The notes: generated by a model from the letters alone, not told the origin. Counted from the stretch's first letter, positions 28,399-38,643 are shown. The stretch is DNA of 64,000 nt from Epithemia pelagica (GCA_946965045.2 OX337231.1:930001-994000), one strand, 5' to 3'. Made by a program: numbers and translations.

Positions 28399-31300
28399 AT
28401 GCTTTCCTATTTTGGACTTGGGTCCGATGCGCCGGAAAATGGAGGCGCGCAGCCGAAATCGGCTCATACAAGCATGAATGACAATGCGGAAGTGGCCAAA
28501 ATGTTGAAAGAGGAGGCACTTGAATGTGACTACGAAACCAACTGTACTGCTCTTTACAAGCACATCGAAGAGGAAGATTGGTCCGCAGTTGCCAAGTTTT
28601 TAGAGACTGGTTACTGGCCAGGAAATTTCTTTCCCGATTTTAATGCTCCCGCTGACCAAGCGAGGACCTGGGTCACTCGTTTCAACAAGACCGATGAGGC
28701 TGCCGGTGTACGATGGTCGCAACTCCCCTTGCACTTGGCCATTGTGGTGGAGGCGCCCTACGAAGTGGTCGGCAGCTTGATTGAATTGTACCCCCAGGCG
28801 GTCCGCTGCACCGATGATCAACACATGCTTCCTCTTCATTTGGCCATGCGTCACGGTTCTTCGGACAATGTTGTGGATCTGCTCTTGGCCGCCTTCCCTG
28901 AAGCCGTCAATGCCAAGGGCAAGAACGACCGCACACCCATTGAGTGCGCTGTGCGTGGTCCCAACAAGGTGCGCGCACGTATTTTGGGAACCTTTGTGGA
29001 ACGGGCCAAGGCTAAAGCGACCAAGACAGTGTCCGTGACCTATGGTCGTGAAGTTGCTGCTCTTCGAAACCAGTTGGAAGACAAGGAAACTCAACTAGAT
29101 GATGTGAAATCGAAAATGTCGGCGCTTGATGCAGCCAAAGCCGAACTTGAGTCGGAACTTGCCAAAAATCAAGTCCAAGAAACATCACCGGACATGGTTA
29201 CGCAATCCTTCTCCAAAGATCCGGAAGCTGACAAAGAAATTAAGCAGCAAATCACCACTCTTGAACAAGAAAAGGAAATGTTGGTGCAAGCTCAAGCGCG
29301 TGCAAGTGAAGAAGAAAGGAAACTTATCGCCGAGCTTGAAAAGGTGCAGCTCCAAGTTGCCAAAACTGCGTCACCGGAAGACTTGCTGGCTCTCAAGGAA
29401 GAAATTGAAGCTTTGAAGAAGAGCCGTAACTACACCGATGAAACACCAAGTCTGGAGGTCGAAGAAATGAAGAAGCATATTGCTGAGGAGTTGAAGAAAG
29501 CTGACGGTAGTACCCGAGAAGAGTTGAAGACCATGCAACAAAACATTGTTGAGTTGCATCGCGTCGCCTCTGAAGACATTGGAGAAGGTGATGATCTCTC
29601 CACTCTCAAGGGAGAGGTCGAGGGACTACGCACAGAATTGAAACGCAAAGAACAAGCCGCGAAACTCAAGGTTGATCTCTCTTTGTTGAAAGAAGCGCTT
29701 GCTTCCGAACTCAAGGAATCCGACACCAAAACCGAGGAGCAGATCTCAGCCCTTAACAAAGCGCTTGCCTCGTTGAATCTGTCGGACCTTGATCACAAAA
29801 CTGTCGAAGAACTTACCACCATGAAGGAAGAGCTTGAAGTGCTGCATGCCGAAGTGAAGGAGCGCCGTCTTCCCGACAAAACGACCGAAGATGTGATCAA
29901 GCTTCGCCGACGCGCGGATGAACTTACCATCAAAGCGATTGGTAAAGATATTAAAAATGGCTTGGAGACCATGAAAAAGACTCTCGATGCTATCAAAGTT
30001 GCTGAGTTGCAAGGAAAGACAAACGACGAACTTCTTTCACTCAACGCGGACCTCTCGGTTCTGAGAGAACAGATGAAAGACATGGAGGATGTAACAGAAC
30101 TTCGCTCTGAGATGGAAACATTGTCGACTGATATTGAAGCTGAGTTGAAACAGTCCCGTGGTTCTAAACGTCGTGATATGGCTTCTCTCAAGTCTGCTCT
30201 TTCCAAGGTGAAGAACTACGACAGCAAGACGAAATTCGAGCTTGTTTCATTGAAAATGGAGCTACAGAGTGTTCGAGAAGAACTGAACTTGTACCAGAAA
30301 GCACGAGATTTGAAGAACGAAATTTCGAAACTAAAAGAAGAGGCCAAGCAACATCAACGAAAGGCTTCGGGTACCTCCAAGAGCGAGCTCGAATCGATCC
30401 TTCAGTCCCTGGAGAAGATCGACGAGCAAAAGCTTGAAGGCCAAAGTGCCAAAGATATCGACGAAGTTGAGGTCGAAGTATCCAGTGCCAAGAAGAGCTT
30501 GGCTGACCAAGAACTTGGTCTGCGTCTGAATTCTGAAATGAAAGACCTTCGTAAATCAATCAGTGTGCAGCTCGCTCGTCTTGAGGGAAAGAAAGACGTC
30601 ACGAAGTTTAAGTCAGCTCTGGCTAAGTTGAGTGATGACCAGCTCGATGCCAAAACCACCAAAGAATTAATCGCAACAAAGGAAGAAATTGCTCCATTGG
30701 AAAATGAACTCAAGGAGAAGGAACGAGTTGTCGAAGACATCGACGCGATCAAGGCCATTTTGGATGATCTCTTGAAAAAGAAGGAAGGTGCAGTAAAACA
30801 AGATCTGTTGACAATGAAAGCCACAGTTGATGCGATTGATCTAGACGAACTGGATCCAAATAATGTTACTGAGTGGGAAGATTTGAAGTCCCAGATTACA
30901 TTCTTGAAGAAAGAACTTCAGGATGCCGACATTGCCGACAAAACAAAGCAAGACCTCATTGCTCTGAAAGATGCCCTTGATGCTTCAATTTCTTCATCTG
31001 AGGGCACAGCGAAAGAAGAGCTTGTACTTATCAAGAAAGCCGTCGATTCTATTGATATATCGAAGATGGATGCCGATAATCGTGAAGAATGGATGAAGCT
31101 GAAAAAGGAAATTGATGAGCTGAAGAAAGAACTCAAGGCGAAGGAGTGTGAAAGCATGTACTTGACAATTGATGGCAAACTAAAGGATACCCGTGGTGGA
31201 CTTTCCAAAGTCGAGATAAGCCGTACTACGTCCCGCATGTCGGCCATCGACGAGAAGTTTAAGGAGATGTCTTACGCCGATCTCGTATCCACGAAAGAAA

Positions 31301-32034
31301 AACTGGAGTCAATTTTGGCTGATATGCCTGTGCCAAAGGAAGAATCGAAAACAAGCGAAGCACCCACAATGAAGGTGCCCATCAAAAAGGCCGTCGCACC
31401 TAAGAAAACTTCGACTCCCAAGAAAGAGAAATCCAGTGCGAAGAAGGCATCAAAAGTTGCAACTCCTACCAAGGAGACCATTGACAAGACGACTTCTAGT
31501 ACTCCTCCCTCTGTGAAAACGACTCTGAATTCCGAATCTACCCCGAACACGAAAACTACTCCGAAAAAACAAAAGACTCCTCGATTTAGAGGGCTTTTCG
31601 GACGACGCAGGAGCCAAACGAAGAATGCTGGAGAGAGCAAGGATCCCATTGAAGAGAAGCAAATGGATCTTCAAAGTAATCCCTCTGGAAGTGATGCGGC
31701 CTCTTCCATTCCTCCCTCACCTTCGTCCCAAGATGAATCAAAAGGAAATGTACAGTCCGTGGCATCCATGGCTTCGATTGACGAGGAGAAAAAGGAATCT
31801 GAGGACGCCGCTCCTTTGTCTGCATCGCCCAGTGAAGCTTCCAGTGGAAACAATGCAGAGTCTCCCTTCGAAGATGTACAAATGACAAGAACTACGTCCA
31901 AGCCAATGGTTAGCCCAGGAGGCGATATTGAATTGGTTAACTCCGAAGAAGATTTCATGCCAATGCTCTCTCGTGTCCCTGTCCCCGTGGAACCTAGCAG
32001 CGGAGGAGAAGTTGAAACGGTCTTTGTTGAATAG
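28399..32034 (+). CDS. Ankyrin-type repeat / giant coiled-coil repeat protein, family member D
   Basis: 1211 residues. The head (about 35-200) is the near twin of member C (ECDYETNCTALYKHI, ETGYWPG, ARTWVTRF, PLHLAIVVEAP, CTDDQHMLPLHLAMRHG). From about 210 to 990 it is helical coiled coil. Between about residues 330 and 980 this region is built of eight to nine imperfect units of roughly 70 residues. A typical unit reads: Leu-rich helix, a Ser/Gly/Lys turn, 'LxxLKxALxxI', an Asp/Leu turn, then 'KTxxELxxLKxELxxLxxELKxKE'. The C-terminus has a Lys/Ser/Thr/Pro-rich basic stretch (RFRGLFGRRRSQ), an acidic tail and the end GGEVETVFVE. That last motif recurs in the 35.2-kb gene. Structural or scaffold role inferred. 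Confidence 0.78.
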   Translation: MLSYFGLGSDAPENGGAQPKSAHTSMNDNAEVAKMLKEEALECDYETNCTALYKHIEEEDWSAVAKFLETGYWPGNFFPDFNAPADQARTWVTRFNKTDEAAGVRWSQLPLHLAIVVEAPYEVVGSLIELYPQAVRCTDDQHMLPLHLAMRHGSSDNVVDLLLAAFPEAVNAKGKNDRTPIECAVRGPNKVRARILGTFVERAKAKATKTVSVTYGREVAALRNQLEDKETQLDDVKSKMSALDAAKAELESELAKNQVQETSPDMVTQSFSKDPEADKEIKQQITTLEQEKEMLVQAQARASEEERKLIAELEKVQLQVAKTASPEDLLALKEEIEALKKSRNYTDETPSLEVEEMKKHIAEELKKADGSTREELKTMQQNIVELHRVASEDIGEGDDLSTLKGEVEGLRTELKRKEQAAKLKVDLSLLKEALASELKESDTKTEEQISALNKALASLNLSDLDHKTVEELTTMKEELEVLHAEVKERRLPDKTTEDVIKLRRRADELTIKAIGKDIKNGLETMKKTLDAIKVAELQGKTNDELLSLNADLSVLREQMKDMEDVTELRSEMETLSTDIEAELKQSRGSKRRDMASLKSALSKVKNYDSKTKFELVSLKMELQSVREELNLYQKARDLKNEISKLKEEAKQHQRKASGTSKSELESILQSLEKIDEQKLEGQSAKDIDEVEVEVSSAKKSLADQELGLRLNSEMKDLRKSISVQLARLEGKKDVTKFKSALAKLSDDQLDAKTTKELIATKEEIAPLENELKEKERVVEDIDAIKAILDDLLKKKEGAVKQDLLTMKATVDAIDLDELDPNNVTEWEDLKSQITFLKKELQDADIADKTKQDLIALKDALDASISSSEGTAKEELVLIKKAVDSIDISKMDADNREEWMKLKKEIDELKKELKAKECESMYLTIDGKLKDTRGGLSKVEISRTTSRMSAIDEKFKEMSYADLVSTKEKLESILADMPVPKEESKTSEAPTMKVPIKKAVAPKKTSTPKKEKSSAKKASKVATPTKETIDKTTSSTPPSVKTTLNSESTPNTKTTPKKQKTPRFRGLFGRRRSQTKNAGESKDPIEEKQMDLQSNPSGSDAASSIPPSPSSQDESKGNVQSVASMASIDEEKKESEDAAPLSASPSEASSGNNAESPFEDVQMTRTTSKPMVSPGGDIELVNSEEDFMPMLSRVPVPVEPSSGGEVETVFVE
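30000..31320 (+). repeat. Internal protein-level repeat of about 70 codons in gene D
   Basis: Degenerate tandem units within the coiled coil, seen by aligning the 'KTxxEL.xLKxEL' half of each unit: e.g. GKTNDELLSLNADLSVL, SKTKFELVSLKMELQSV, AKTTKELIATKEEIAPL, NNVTEWEDLKSQITFL and NREEWMKLKKEIDEL. Similar, more divergent units extend upstream to about 29400. Boundaries are approximate. Confidence 0.6.
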
Positions 32035-32275
32035 TGGATTGTTCATAAAAGTTCACATTGTGATTACGTTAATTTAACCAAGGAAGTCGTTATGTACATT
32101 CTCTTTTTCCCTAGCCGCACGTTTAGGGCGAGCAAATTTTCAGCGTCGTTGGTGTCTAAGCATGCCTGTTCACTCACACTGCTTTAACTGTGGGTACTTG
32201 AGAATTAACTACAGTAGTTTCGGACCATCACATTCTTTGTTGCCCGTCAAACGTTCTCATATTCGTCAAAGATTC

Positions 32276-33553
32276 TCACAGGTGACTCATTGGGTGATCA
32301 AAATAGTAGAGTGTATTGCTGCTGTTCGTTCCAAACCCCAACGGCAATGTTTGATGCTTTAACAGGAGAACGCTGCCATCGTCATCTCCAGTGTTTTTCC
32401 CGGATTCGACTATTCGAGTATGCTGCTTAGAAGCTTGCAAGACAGCTCGATTCAATTCTGTCATAGTGGGAGACTTAGCCCATGCCTCTTGATTACAATA
32501 GTCTTCCACCGACATCCACTGAATCGCAGCAATTTCATCTGGACAGGCTTTCAATAGATTGCTCCCATCAATGTCCGTTCTTGGATCGTAATCATCAGGA
32601 AGTTTGAGCGTCATTTGACAAACGAAAAACAGATCCGAGCTGGATCTGGATCCACTACGACTACTGTGGGCTTGCCGGATAAGAATAATTCCACGACATT
32701 GACCGGTCAATCCAGTTTCCTCAAAGAGCTCGCGTTCCGCAGCTTTGTGAACGTCTTCACCCGGATCCGACAATCCAGTACACATTTTCCATAACCCCAG
32801 AGACGCTGCAGGTCCAGTCTTTTCTTGAACCACCAACATTTTCGAATGGTCCCAAGGGCAGAAAATGATACACCCAACTCCTACCTGATGGGTGGGTCCC
32901 AAAGGCAATTTGTTTGTTTTATCTGTAGGAAGCCATCGGTTCAGTATCAAGCGGCTTTTCTCGTGAACCGTGTGAAACTCGAATTCCAACGAGGTTGCGA
33001 CGGGTATTAACGCAGAGTGCTGAATAGGGCAATGAATCCAAATACCTTTCTTCCCTTGATCTTTCCATTGTTCCAGCGCAGTAACTAGTCTTTGCTCAAA
33101 GGTTATTGGATCCAGTAACAGCTCTTGGTCCTTTTCGTCACATTTTTCCAAGTGCATAGTGACTCCGTTGTAATCGTCATAGCGAAGTATTGTTTCCGGA
33201 AAAGGTGCCGATGGCCCGTTCGTCTCGTTATTTTCGGATGATGCCATTGTATGCGGATTAGATCGACCGGAAGCGAGCCGAATCAAGTTCTTCAGATGAG
33301 TTGCTTGAAATCTCTTGGCAACAAGGCGCTCCGATTGTTCTAAAGAGTTGAAAGCAAGCACACTTTCGCCAACCGTAACTGGTCGAGTGTAGATTTGACG
33401 TTGTCCTTGGCACGTCTGGGATGAAGGATGGCCCCAGATGAAGGAATCGACTTGACTAAAGAATAGATTCGATGTGAACAGAAGAGCTAGCAGTAGACAA
33501 CGTTGAAACCCTGCAAGACACTGATGGTTACAGTAAGGTCGAGGAAGATTCAT
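32276..33553 (-). CDS. Nudix hydrolase (NUDT6/plant NUDX-like), putatively plastid-targeted
   Basis: Hydrolyses nucleoside diphosphates linked to another moiety. A perfect Nudix box lies near residues 254-276: G-LSDPG-E-DVHKAAE-REL-F-EE-TGL. Upstream it has the pre-Nudix domain of the NUDT6 / NUDX2-10 group (ALEQWKDQGKKGIWIHCPI; LPLGPTHQVGVGCIIF). The substrate cannot be read from sequence; ADP-ribose and NADH are known for relatives. The N-terminus is a signal peptide (CLLLALLFTSNLFFSQVDS) followed at once by FIWGHPSSQ, so Phe sits at the expected cleavage site, as in diatom plastid proteins, then a basic/Ser/Thr stretch. An internal Met near residue 102 could give a cytosolic form. It lies opposite in strand to the coiled-coil gene cluster that surrounds it. 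Confidence 0.85.
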   Translation of the reverse strand: MNLPRPYCNHQCLAGFQRCLLLALLFTSNLFFSQVDSFIWGHPSSQTCQGQRQIYTRPVTVGESVLAFNSLEQSERLVAKRFQATHLKNLIRLASGRSNPHTMASSENNETNGPSAPFPETILRYDDYNGVTMHLEKCDEKDQELLLDPITFEQRLVTALEQWKDQGKKGIWIHCPIQHSALIPVATSLEFEFHTVHEKSRLILNRWLPTDKTNKLPLGPTHQVGVGCIIFCPWDHSKMLVVQEKTGPAASLGLWKMCTGLSDPGEDVHKAAERELFEETGLTGQCRGIILIRQAHSSRSGSRSSSDLFFVCQMTLKLPDDYDPRTDIDGSNLLKACPDEIAAIQWMSVEDYCNQEAWAKSPTMTELNRAVLQASKQHTRIVESGKNTGDDDGSVLLLKHQTLPLGFGTNSSNTLYYFDHPMSHL

Positions 33554-34037
33554 TAACAGTGCTCAAGAGTCGTTCTTGTCACCGTCGACTCCACTAATGC
33601 GCTCTGGGATTGGGATATGGATGGAAGTCTGTGACTCATTCCAGCTTTGCGTTCACAGCAAAATCGTAATATCCGGGTTGGGTAGATATTATTTTTAGTC
33701 TTGTACAATGTCTGACGTACGCGTATTTATGGTGAACGCGTTCGGACTTGTTTGACCGCGGAAGCATGCGTACCCAATTATGGTCTTGGTTTGCCGCAGA
33801 CCCAACCGAAGAGTTAATACCGGTCAGACACGGGTCAACGACGGACACTATGAACCGCAACGGATCGACCACAATCGCTGAACTACCCATTCAATGATAC
33901 TCCTATTAACCTAGCGAAAGCGATCAGACGATGAGATATGAGATATGAGAAGATTACCAACGCAAGTCGATGAACTTGCTCAAAGAGGAACAAGTTGACT
34001 ATCTCCTTTCAAAAAACTCCTCCTCATTCTAAGAATA
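33554..34037. other. Divergent intergenic region
   Basis: 484 bp between the Nudix gene and the small coiled-coil gene. Contains a short direct repeat (GAGATATGAGATATGAGA near 33935). No gene seen. Confidence 0.4.
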
Positions 34038-34511
34038 ATGGTGACCCAAACTGACCGTAAGCTTCCAAGCGATGTTGCTTCGACTGAGGAAATGCAAGTA
34101 AAAGAAGATATCTCTCAGAGCTCGTTGGAAAAAATGAAGACTCAGGTAACCATGGAAGTTGAAAAGTCAGTGCAAGCTACTAGAGATGTTGCTTTGATTC
34201 AAGAGGAACTGCGCGAGATTAAAGATTCCCCAAAGTCCCCAAAGTATTCGTTGGAACAAATGAAGGAAGAGATTTCTAAGGAAGTTGAGAAGTCAATGCA
34301 AACCACAAAAGAGGAGCTCCAGGCCATGAAAAAGTCTCTCGAAGAAGCGTGCGCCGCCAAGGCAAGAGCACATCAGAGGAGAAAGGAGCTTCACAGTATC
34401 AAGAAGCAATTGGAAGAAATCCGTAGGGAATTTCAAGACAGTTCAGAGAACAAACCGGACGAAACCCCAGTTGCAACCGATGCGGTACCAGATGCTCCTG
34501 TATCCGACTGA
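34038..34511 (+). CDS. Small coiled-coil protein with duplicated EVEKSMQ module
   Basis: 157 residues, almost wholly helical and charged, of unknown function. It contains an internal duplication: SLEKMKTQVTMEVEKSVQAT at about residues 31-50 and SLEQMKEEISKEVEKSMQTT at about 73-92, similar in DNA too. The second copy runs on into 'MKKSLEEACAAKARAHQRR' and a SIKKQLEEIRREF helix. This second block is shared with the first 100 residues of the next gene downstream, so the two are tandem relatives. The C-terminus is an acidic, Pro/Ala/Asp-rich tail. It could be a truncated paralogue rather than a full gene, but the frame and start context are sound. Confidence 0.6.
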   Translation: MVTQTDRKLPSDVASTEEMQVKEDISQSSLEKMKTQVTMEVEKSVQATRDVALIQEELREIKDSPKSPKYSLEQMKEEISKEVEKSMQTTKEELQAMKKSLEEACAAKARAHQRRKELHSIKKQLEEIRREFQDSSENKPDETPVATDAVPDAPVSD

Positions 34512-35199
34512 TAATGCGATTTCAAAAAGAAATGATGTCGTAATATGGTGGCAATTGTTATCGAGCGTGGCTGCGAAGGAAGCAAAGAGGCCCACTTTCT
34601 GCATTCTGCATAAGAGAAAAACAACTTAGGTGACGAAGTCAGTGTCAATACATGGCACAGAGCAATTCCCGGGAATATTGAGGGCACTGACAACGATATT
34701 AGTATTTGTAGAGACAACATCTTTTTCCAACCACTGCCTGCTCAGTATCTGCTGCGCTGAGGTCATTGTCTAGCAGACGGCCTACGCAAAAGGCATAGTT
34801 GAAGAGGGGAGTCATGTGGAATTGCCATCACATTCACGTAGACATGGGTCTCATGATCTCATCGTCGCATGTCCCGATCATTTTGTGGGAGAGCAATTCG
34901 GAAGCGACGAGCGTCCGTCGTCCGTCCGGTATAGAGAACACGACACACGACATGACAGCGACATGTCTCAATTCACTATAATGTACTACATGCTCTACAC
35001 TTATTAAGAATATACACTCCGAAGCTGCATCACGCCGGCCGACCTACATTGAATGGTCGCTCTTCGCATCGTCGCACAAAATCATCGCCAATCGACCTGA
35101 GACTTTCGCAAAAAACCAAGAGACAAGACCAACCCATTCAAGTGCATGGACCATGCAAACAACAAGAAGCCCTCTCATTCATTCAATTAAGTTCTAATC
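34512..35199. other. Intergenic region
   Basis: About 690 bp between the two related coiled-coil genes. No open frame that I would call and no recognised RNA or repeat. Confidence 0.4.
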
Positions 35200-37755
35200 A
35201 TGGTGAAACATTTCACTCTGACTCCACGTAGTGCTATCCGATCAATCCGCCAACAAGTGAGGGAACTTCGGGAGCAAGATGACGCCCCGGAAGATCCTAC
35301 GACAACGTTCCTCGATGCTCTCAAGGGAGAGATCACAGAAGAAGTGGAGAAGTCAATGCAATCTACTCGGAAAGATATAATAAAAATGAAGCAGTCACTC
35401 GAGCAACTCAGTGCTGCCAAGACAAGAGCAAAACAGCGACAAGGACAACTCAGAAGCATACGAAAAGACGTGGAAGAGATGCGGATTGAGCTAAATCGAA
35501 AAAGCTCGAGACTACAAGCACTAGAGGAGGGGAGACACCAGCGGGCTTCATCATCGAGACGTTCTCGTCCACCCAGACCCGAGGGAATCATTGCAGCCTC
35601 CGAATCTGTGTTAAACGATGGACCACAATCAGCCAAATCTAGCAAAAGACCAGGAACGGCACACGAAGCCGCAAGAAAAAATCTAGAGCTAGTACGCTCA
35701 AAAATCGATGAAAAAGCTGTGTTTTCTGAAAGGAAAAGCAAGGTGGAGGTTGAAGGTATCAAAGCCGCAGTGAAGTCAATCCAGTCTCGTCAATTGGACT
35801 CAAAAACCAGCGAAGAACTCGGGGAGATAAAAAATGAGCTCGCCTTGATCAAAGAGCAGTTGCAAGAACGTGAAGAGGCTTCAAAGATAATGAAAGAGCT
35901 CGGAGATCTGAAAAAGGAACTTGAGCAGTTGGTAAACAATGGCAAGAAGCGTAGTCAAGATGAAGGAGACAGCTCCTCGGAAGCTACAGAAACGACCACG
36001 ATCACTGGAAAAGCATCTTCCACGTCTTCAAACAACAGCGAACAGGATGATTTCTTCATTTTATCAAGTGAGGACGATCAGATGACTCATGGAGATCGGA
36101 CCGATCGCCATGCGGCCCAAAACTCTAGGGCCCAAGACATTGAAGAGCTCCAGAAACGATTTGAGCAACAGCTACGAGCATCAGAGGGCCGGACATGGCT
36201 TGAGCTGCATTCCGTTAAAAACCTCGTGGCAGAGATCAATCTACGAAAAATAATGTCTGCAAAGCGGAGGGATGCGGATGGAAGAGATATAATAGCGATG
36301 CGAGCAGAACTGGAATCTATGAAGAAGTATCTGAAACTTCGACGAGGTCTTTCAACCAAAGTCAGAAAGGAGCTTGAGACCATGAAGGTCGAGTTGGAGG
36401 AAGAACTTGCGGACGCATCAAATAAAAGCATGGAAGAAATTTCGTCCTTGAAGCAAAACGTAGCTTTGTTGGCAGAAAAAAGTGCTCGACTGGAAGAAAA
36501 TGAAAGAAAAGCGGGAAGTAAAGTCAAGCGAGAACTGGCAGCATTGCGGAAAAACTTGGATTCCAAGGCCCAAGTCGAAGAGGATCTGGAGTTTATCAAA
36601 ACCGAACTTGAATCTCGTATAGAGGCACTTGATGCCAATGATATGGAAGAATTGAACGATGTGAAGAAAATTGTTGAAGACATTCACCCGGGGAGCTTTG
36701 ATGTCTGGAACGACGGTGAGTGGAAAATGCTAACAAAAGGAGTTGGAGGCTTGAAAGAGAAACTTATTGAAGAACGCGATGGAGATGGTGGGCATGTCAA
36801 GAAAGGAATGGACATGGATGGAACAACAGCACCCACTCCTGAAGAATCGGACACTGACGTGGACACTGGAGATGCCCCCGCTAAGGAAACACTAAGAACA
36901 GTGGAAGAAAGCGAGGAAAATGATGATGTCGACGACGACAATGTTTCATATAGTGGACATGATGAGATTGTTGTTGTCAGAAATCCTCCCTCGGTCGCAA
37001 GTCAAAAAGGGGAGGGAAAACAACGGCCAAGGCTAGGTACAATCAACGACTCCTCGTCATACCCACGAGATACCATCGAAGACGCTTCGCGGGAGAGCAA
37101 GTTAAAAAGTTTGTTTGGTTGTATATTGCGAAGTCATCATATTGTGCGATCTCCGTGTCGCAGTGAGCGACATGCTGGTTTTCCACCCCGGGGTCTACCG
37201 CCCACAACAACAAGTAGTCAGAAACACGGCAACCCCACGTCCCTCCCACCCATGGCGGATCGCATCATATCCGTCGAAAGCGAAGTAATTCCAAGCCTTT
37301 CTCATTACTCCGAGTGCAGTGGCAGTGATTCTCAGGACGATCCACCGTCTCTCGGTGCATCCACATCTTCGAGCACCGAGATTCTTGTCAACAAGCAAAG
37401 TGACGAGGTCGAAGCAAGATTTACTTCACCAAGATTGGCCACTAGCTCCACGATATCGACTCCCCGTGCCTCCAACCGAACATCCAATGGATCGTCTCCG
37501 GTACACCAACAGAATCAAAGGACCAAAAGAACTGGAAAGGACGACGATTCCTCTTCATCCGGTCTGATTGACGCACTGTTTGCCAAATTGCGACAACAAC
37601 AACAAACGGCCTCGACCTGCGGGCTGGGCGCATCGGACAGCTCGGATTCCGTGGAAGATGTACTCATCACGGTATACACAAATCCGCGGGTTCCATCGCA
37701 ACTGGTCTTGAAAGATGGTGGTGAGGTGGAAACGATTGTCGAAAACAAGGTTTGA
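35200..37755 (+). CDS. Coiled-coil protein related to ankyrin gene D but without the ankyrin head
   Basis: 851 residues, unknown function. Residues 40-105 match the small upstream gene (LKGEITEEVEKSMQST, MKQSLEQLSAAKTRAKQRQ, SIRKDVEEMRIEL). Residues about 185-235 and 300-530 are coiled coil with the same unit style as gene D: SRQLDSKTSEELGEIKNEL next to D's DDQLDAKTTKELIATKEEI; and NDGEWKMLTKGVGGLKEKL next to D's NVTEWEDLKSQITFLKKEL. The C-terminal third is Ser/Thr/Pro-rich and disordered. The protein ends KDGGEVETIVENKV, echoing D's GGEVETVFVE. The ankyrin-type head is absent. I infer descent from a D-like gene by loss or swap of the head. Confidence 0.7.
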   Translation: MVKHFTLTPRSAIRSIRQQVRELREQDDAPEDPTTTFLDALKGEITEEVEKSMQSTRKDIIKMKQSLEQLSAAKTRAKQRQGQLRSIRKDVEEMRIELNRKSSRLQALEEGRHQRASSSRRSRPPRPEGIIAASESVLNDGPQSAKSSKRPGTAHEAARKNLELVRSKIDEKAVFSERKSKVEVEGIKAAVKSIQSRQLDSKTSEELGEIKNELALIKEQLQEREEASKIMKELGDLKKELEQLVNNGKKRSQDEGDSSSEATETTTITGKASSTSSNNSEQDDFFILSSEDDQMTHGDRTDRHAAQNSRAQDIEELQKRFEQQLRASEGRTWLELHSVKNLVAEINLRKIMSAKRRDADGRDIIAMRAELESMKKYLKLRRGLSTKVRKELETMKVELEEELADASNKSMEEISSLKQNVALLAEKSARLEENERKAGSKVKRELAALRKNLDSKAQVEEDLEFIKTELESRIEALDANDMEELNDVKKIVEDIHPGSFDVWNDGEWKMLTKGVGGLKEKLIEERDGDGGHVKKGMDMDGTTAPTPEESDTDVDTGDAPAKETLRTVEESEENDDVDDDNVSYSGHDEIVVVRNPPSVASQKGEGKQRPRLGTINDSSSYPRDTIEDASRESKLKSLFGCILRSHHIVRSPCRSERHAGFPPRGLPPTTTSSQKHGNPTSLPPMADRIISVESEVIPSLSHYSECSGSDSQDDPPSLGASTSSSTEILVNKQSDEVEARFTSPRLATSSTISTPRASNRTSNGSSPVHQQNQRTKRTGKDDDSSSSGLIDALFAKLRQQQQTASTCGLGASDSSDSVEDVLITVYTNPRVPSQLVLKDGGEVETIVENKV

Positions 37756-38643
37756 GTCGACGTGCCCTTTTAGTAGTGTCATCATTGTCGCCGGCGTAGA
37801 GCATCCCATCGAGGCAGTTCATCATCAGATCCAGGAAAATGCTTTTGTGTTTACATTATTAATAATATCGGAGAGCATGGTTTATACACCGTAGATATAA
37901 GTTTTATGATAGCGTTTCTTATATTGTACGACGTGATGAAATATTTTTTCCTGCAAGCGGGGTAATCTTACACCTACCATGAAAGGATGTCAAAGAGGTT
38001 GTTTGTTGTTTGTACTGCTACATCTCTAAAGGCATGGGAAAGGAATTATGATCAGAACATCAATGGTCCCATGGTCCCATCAATGGTCCCATCCAAGTGC
38101 TTACTGCATTTGTTCCTAGAGTTCCGAGGGCACATAGCAGGGGTAGCCTCGCAACACGTACACAACACGGGCTGTCGTGCTGCACTCTGGCTTGCTTGTG
38201 CAAGCACACGAAGGAGCGTGTCAGAACTTCAAAGGGCGACACAGCAAAGACACCAGTGAGGGTAAGTTCCCACGTGCAGTCCATACGCCAATCTCGTATG
38301 GGACTTACTCCCATTCAGTGATCGTGAGACTTATTATCGAGAGATGTATTTGTGAGAGAAATAGAGTGACGGGTATGGAATTCGGATGCAAATTGAGACT
38401 TATAAAACATCAAAATGCCTTCTATACGTCTTGTAAACGTTTTTGAACCATTTGGTCCATGCGCGCACTGGACACAAGTTCTGTGCTTGGTGCTTGGGAA
38501 AACTCGGATGATGCCAATCGTTCGAGCAAAACATCGCCGACATTTGCTCCTTGACAGAACACCAAGTCCAGCACTAAAAGTAGAGTCATTCATCGACATC
38601 CTCATAACAACCCTTTAGTACAAGAAGAAATCCAATTGCAGCT
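37756..38643. other. Intergenic region with short tandem repeat
   Basis: About 890 bp. It contains a short repeat of ATCAATGGTCCC units at 38059-38093. Small open frames on both strands (up to 90 codons) overlap each other and show no protein features, so none is called. Confidence 0.4.

Noticed and set aside
38059-38093. ATCAATGGTCCC repeats considered as a CRISPR-like or satellite array
   Set aside because: Only about three short contiguous units without spacers; a simple microsatellite-type repeat.
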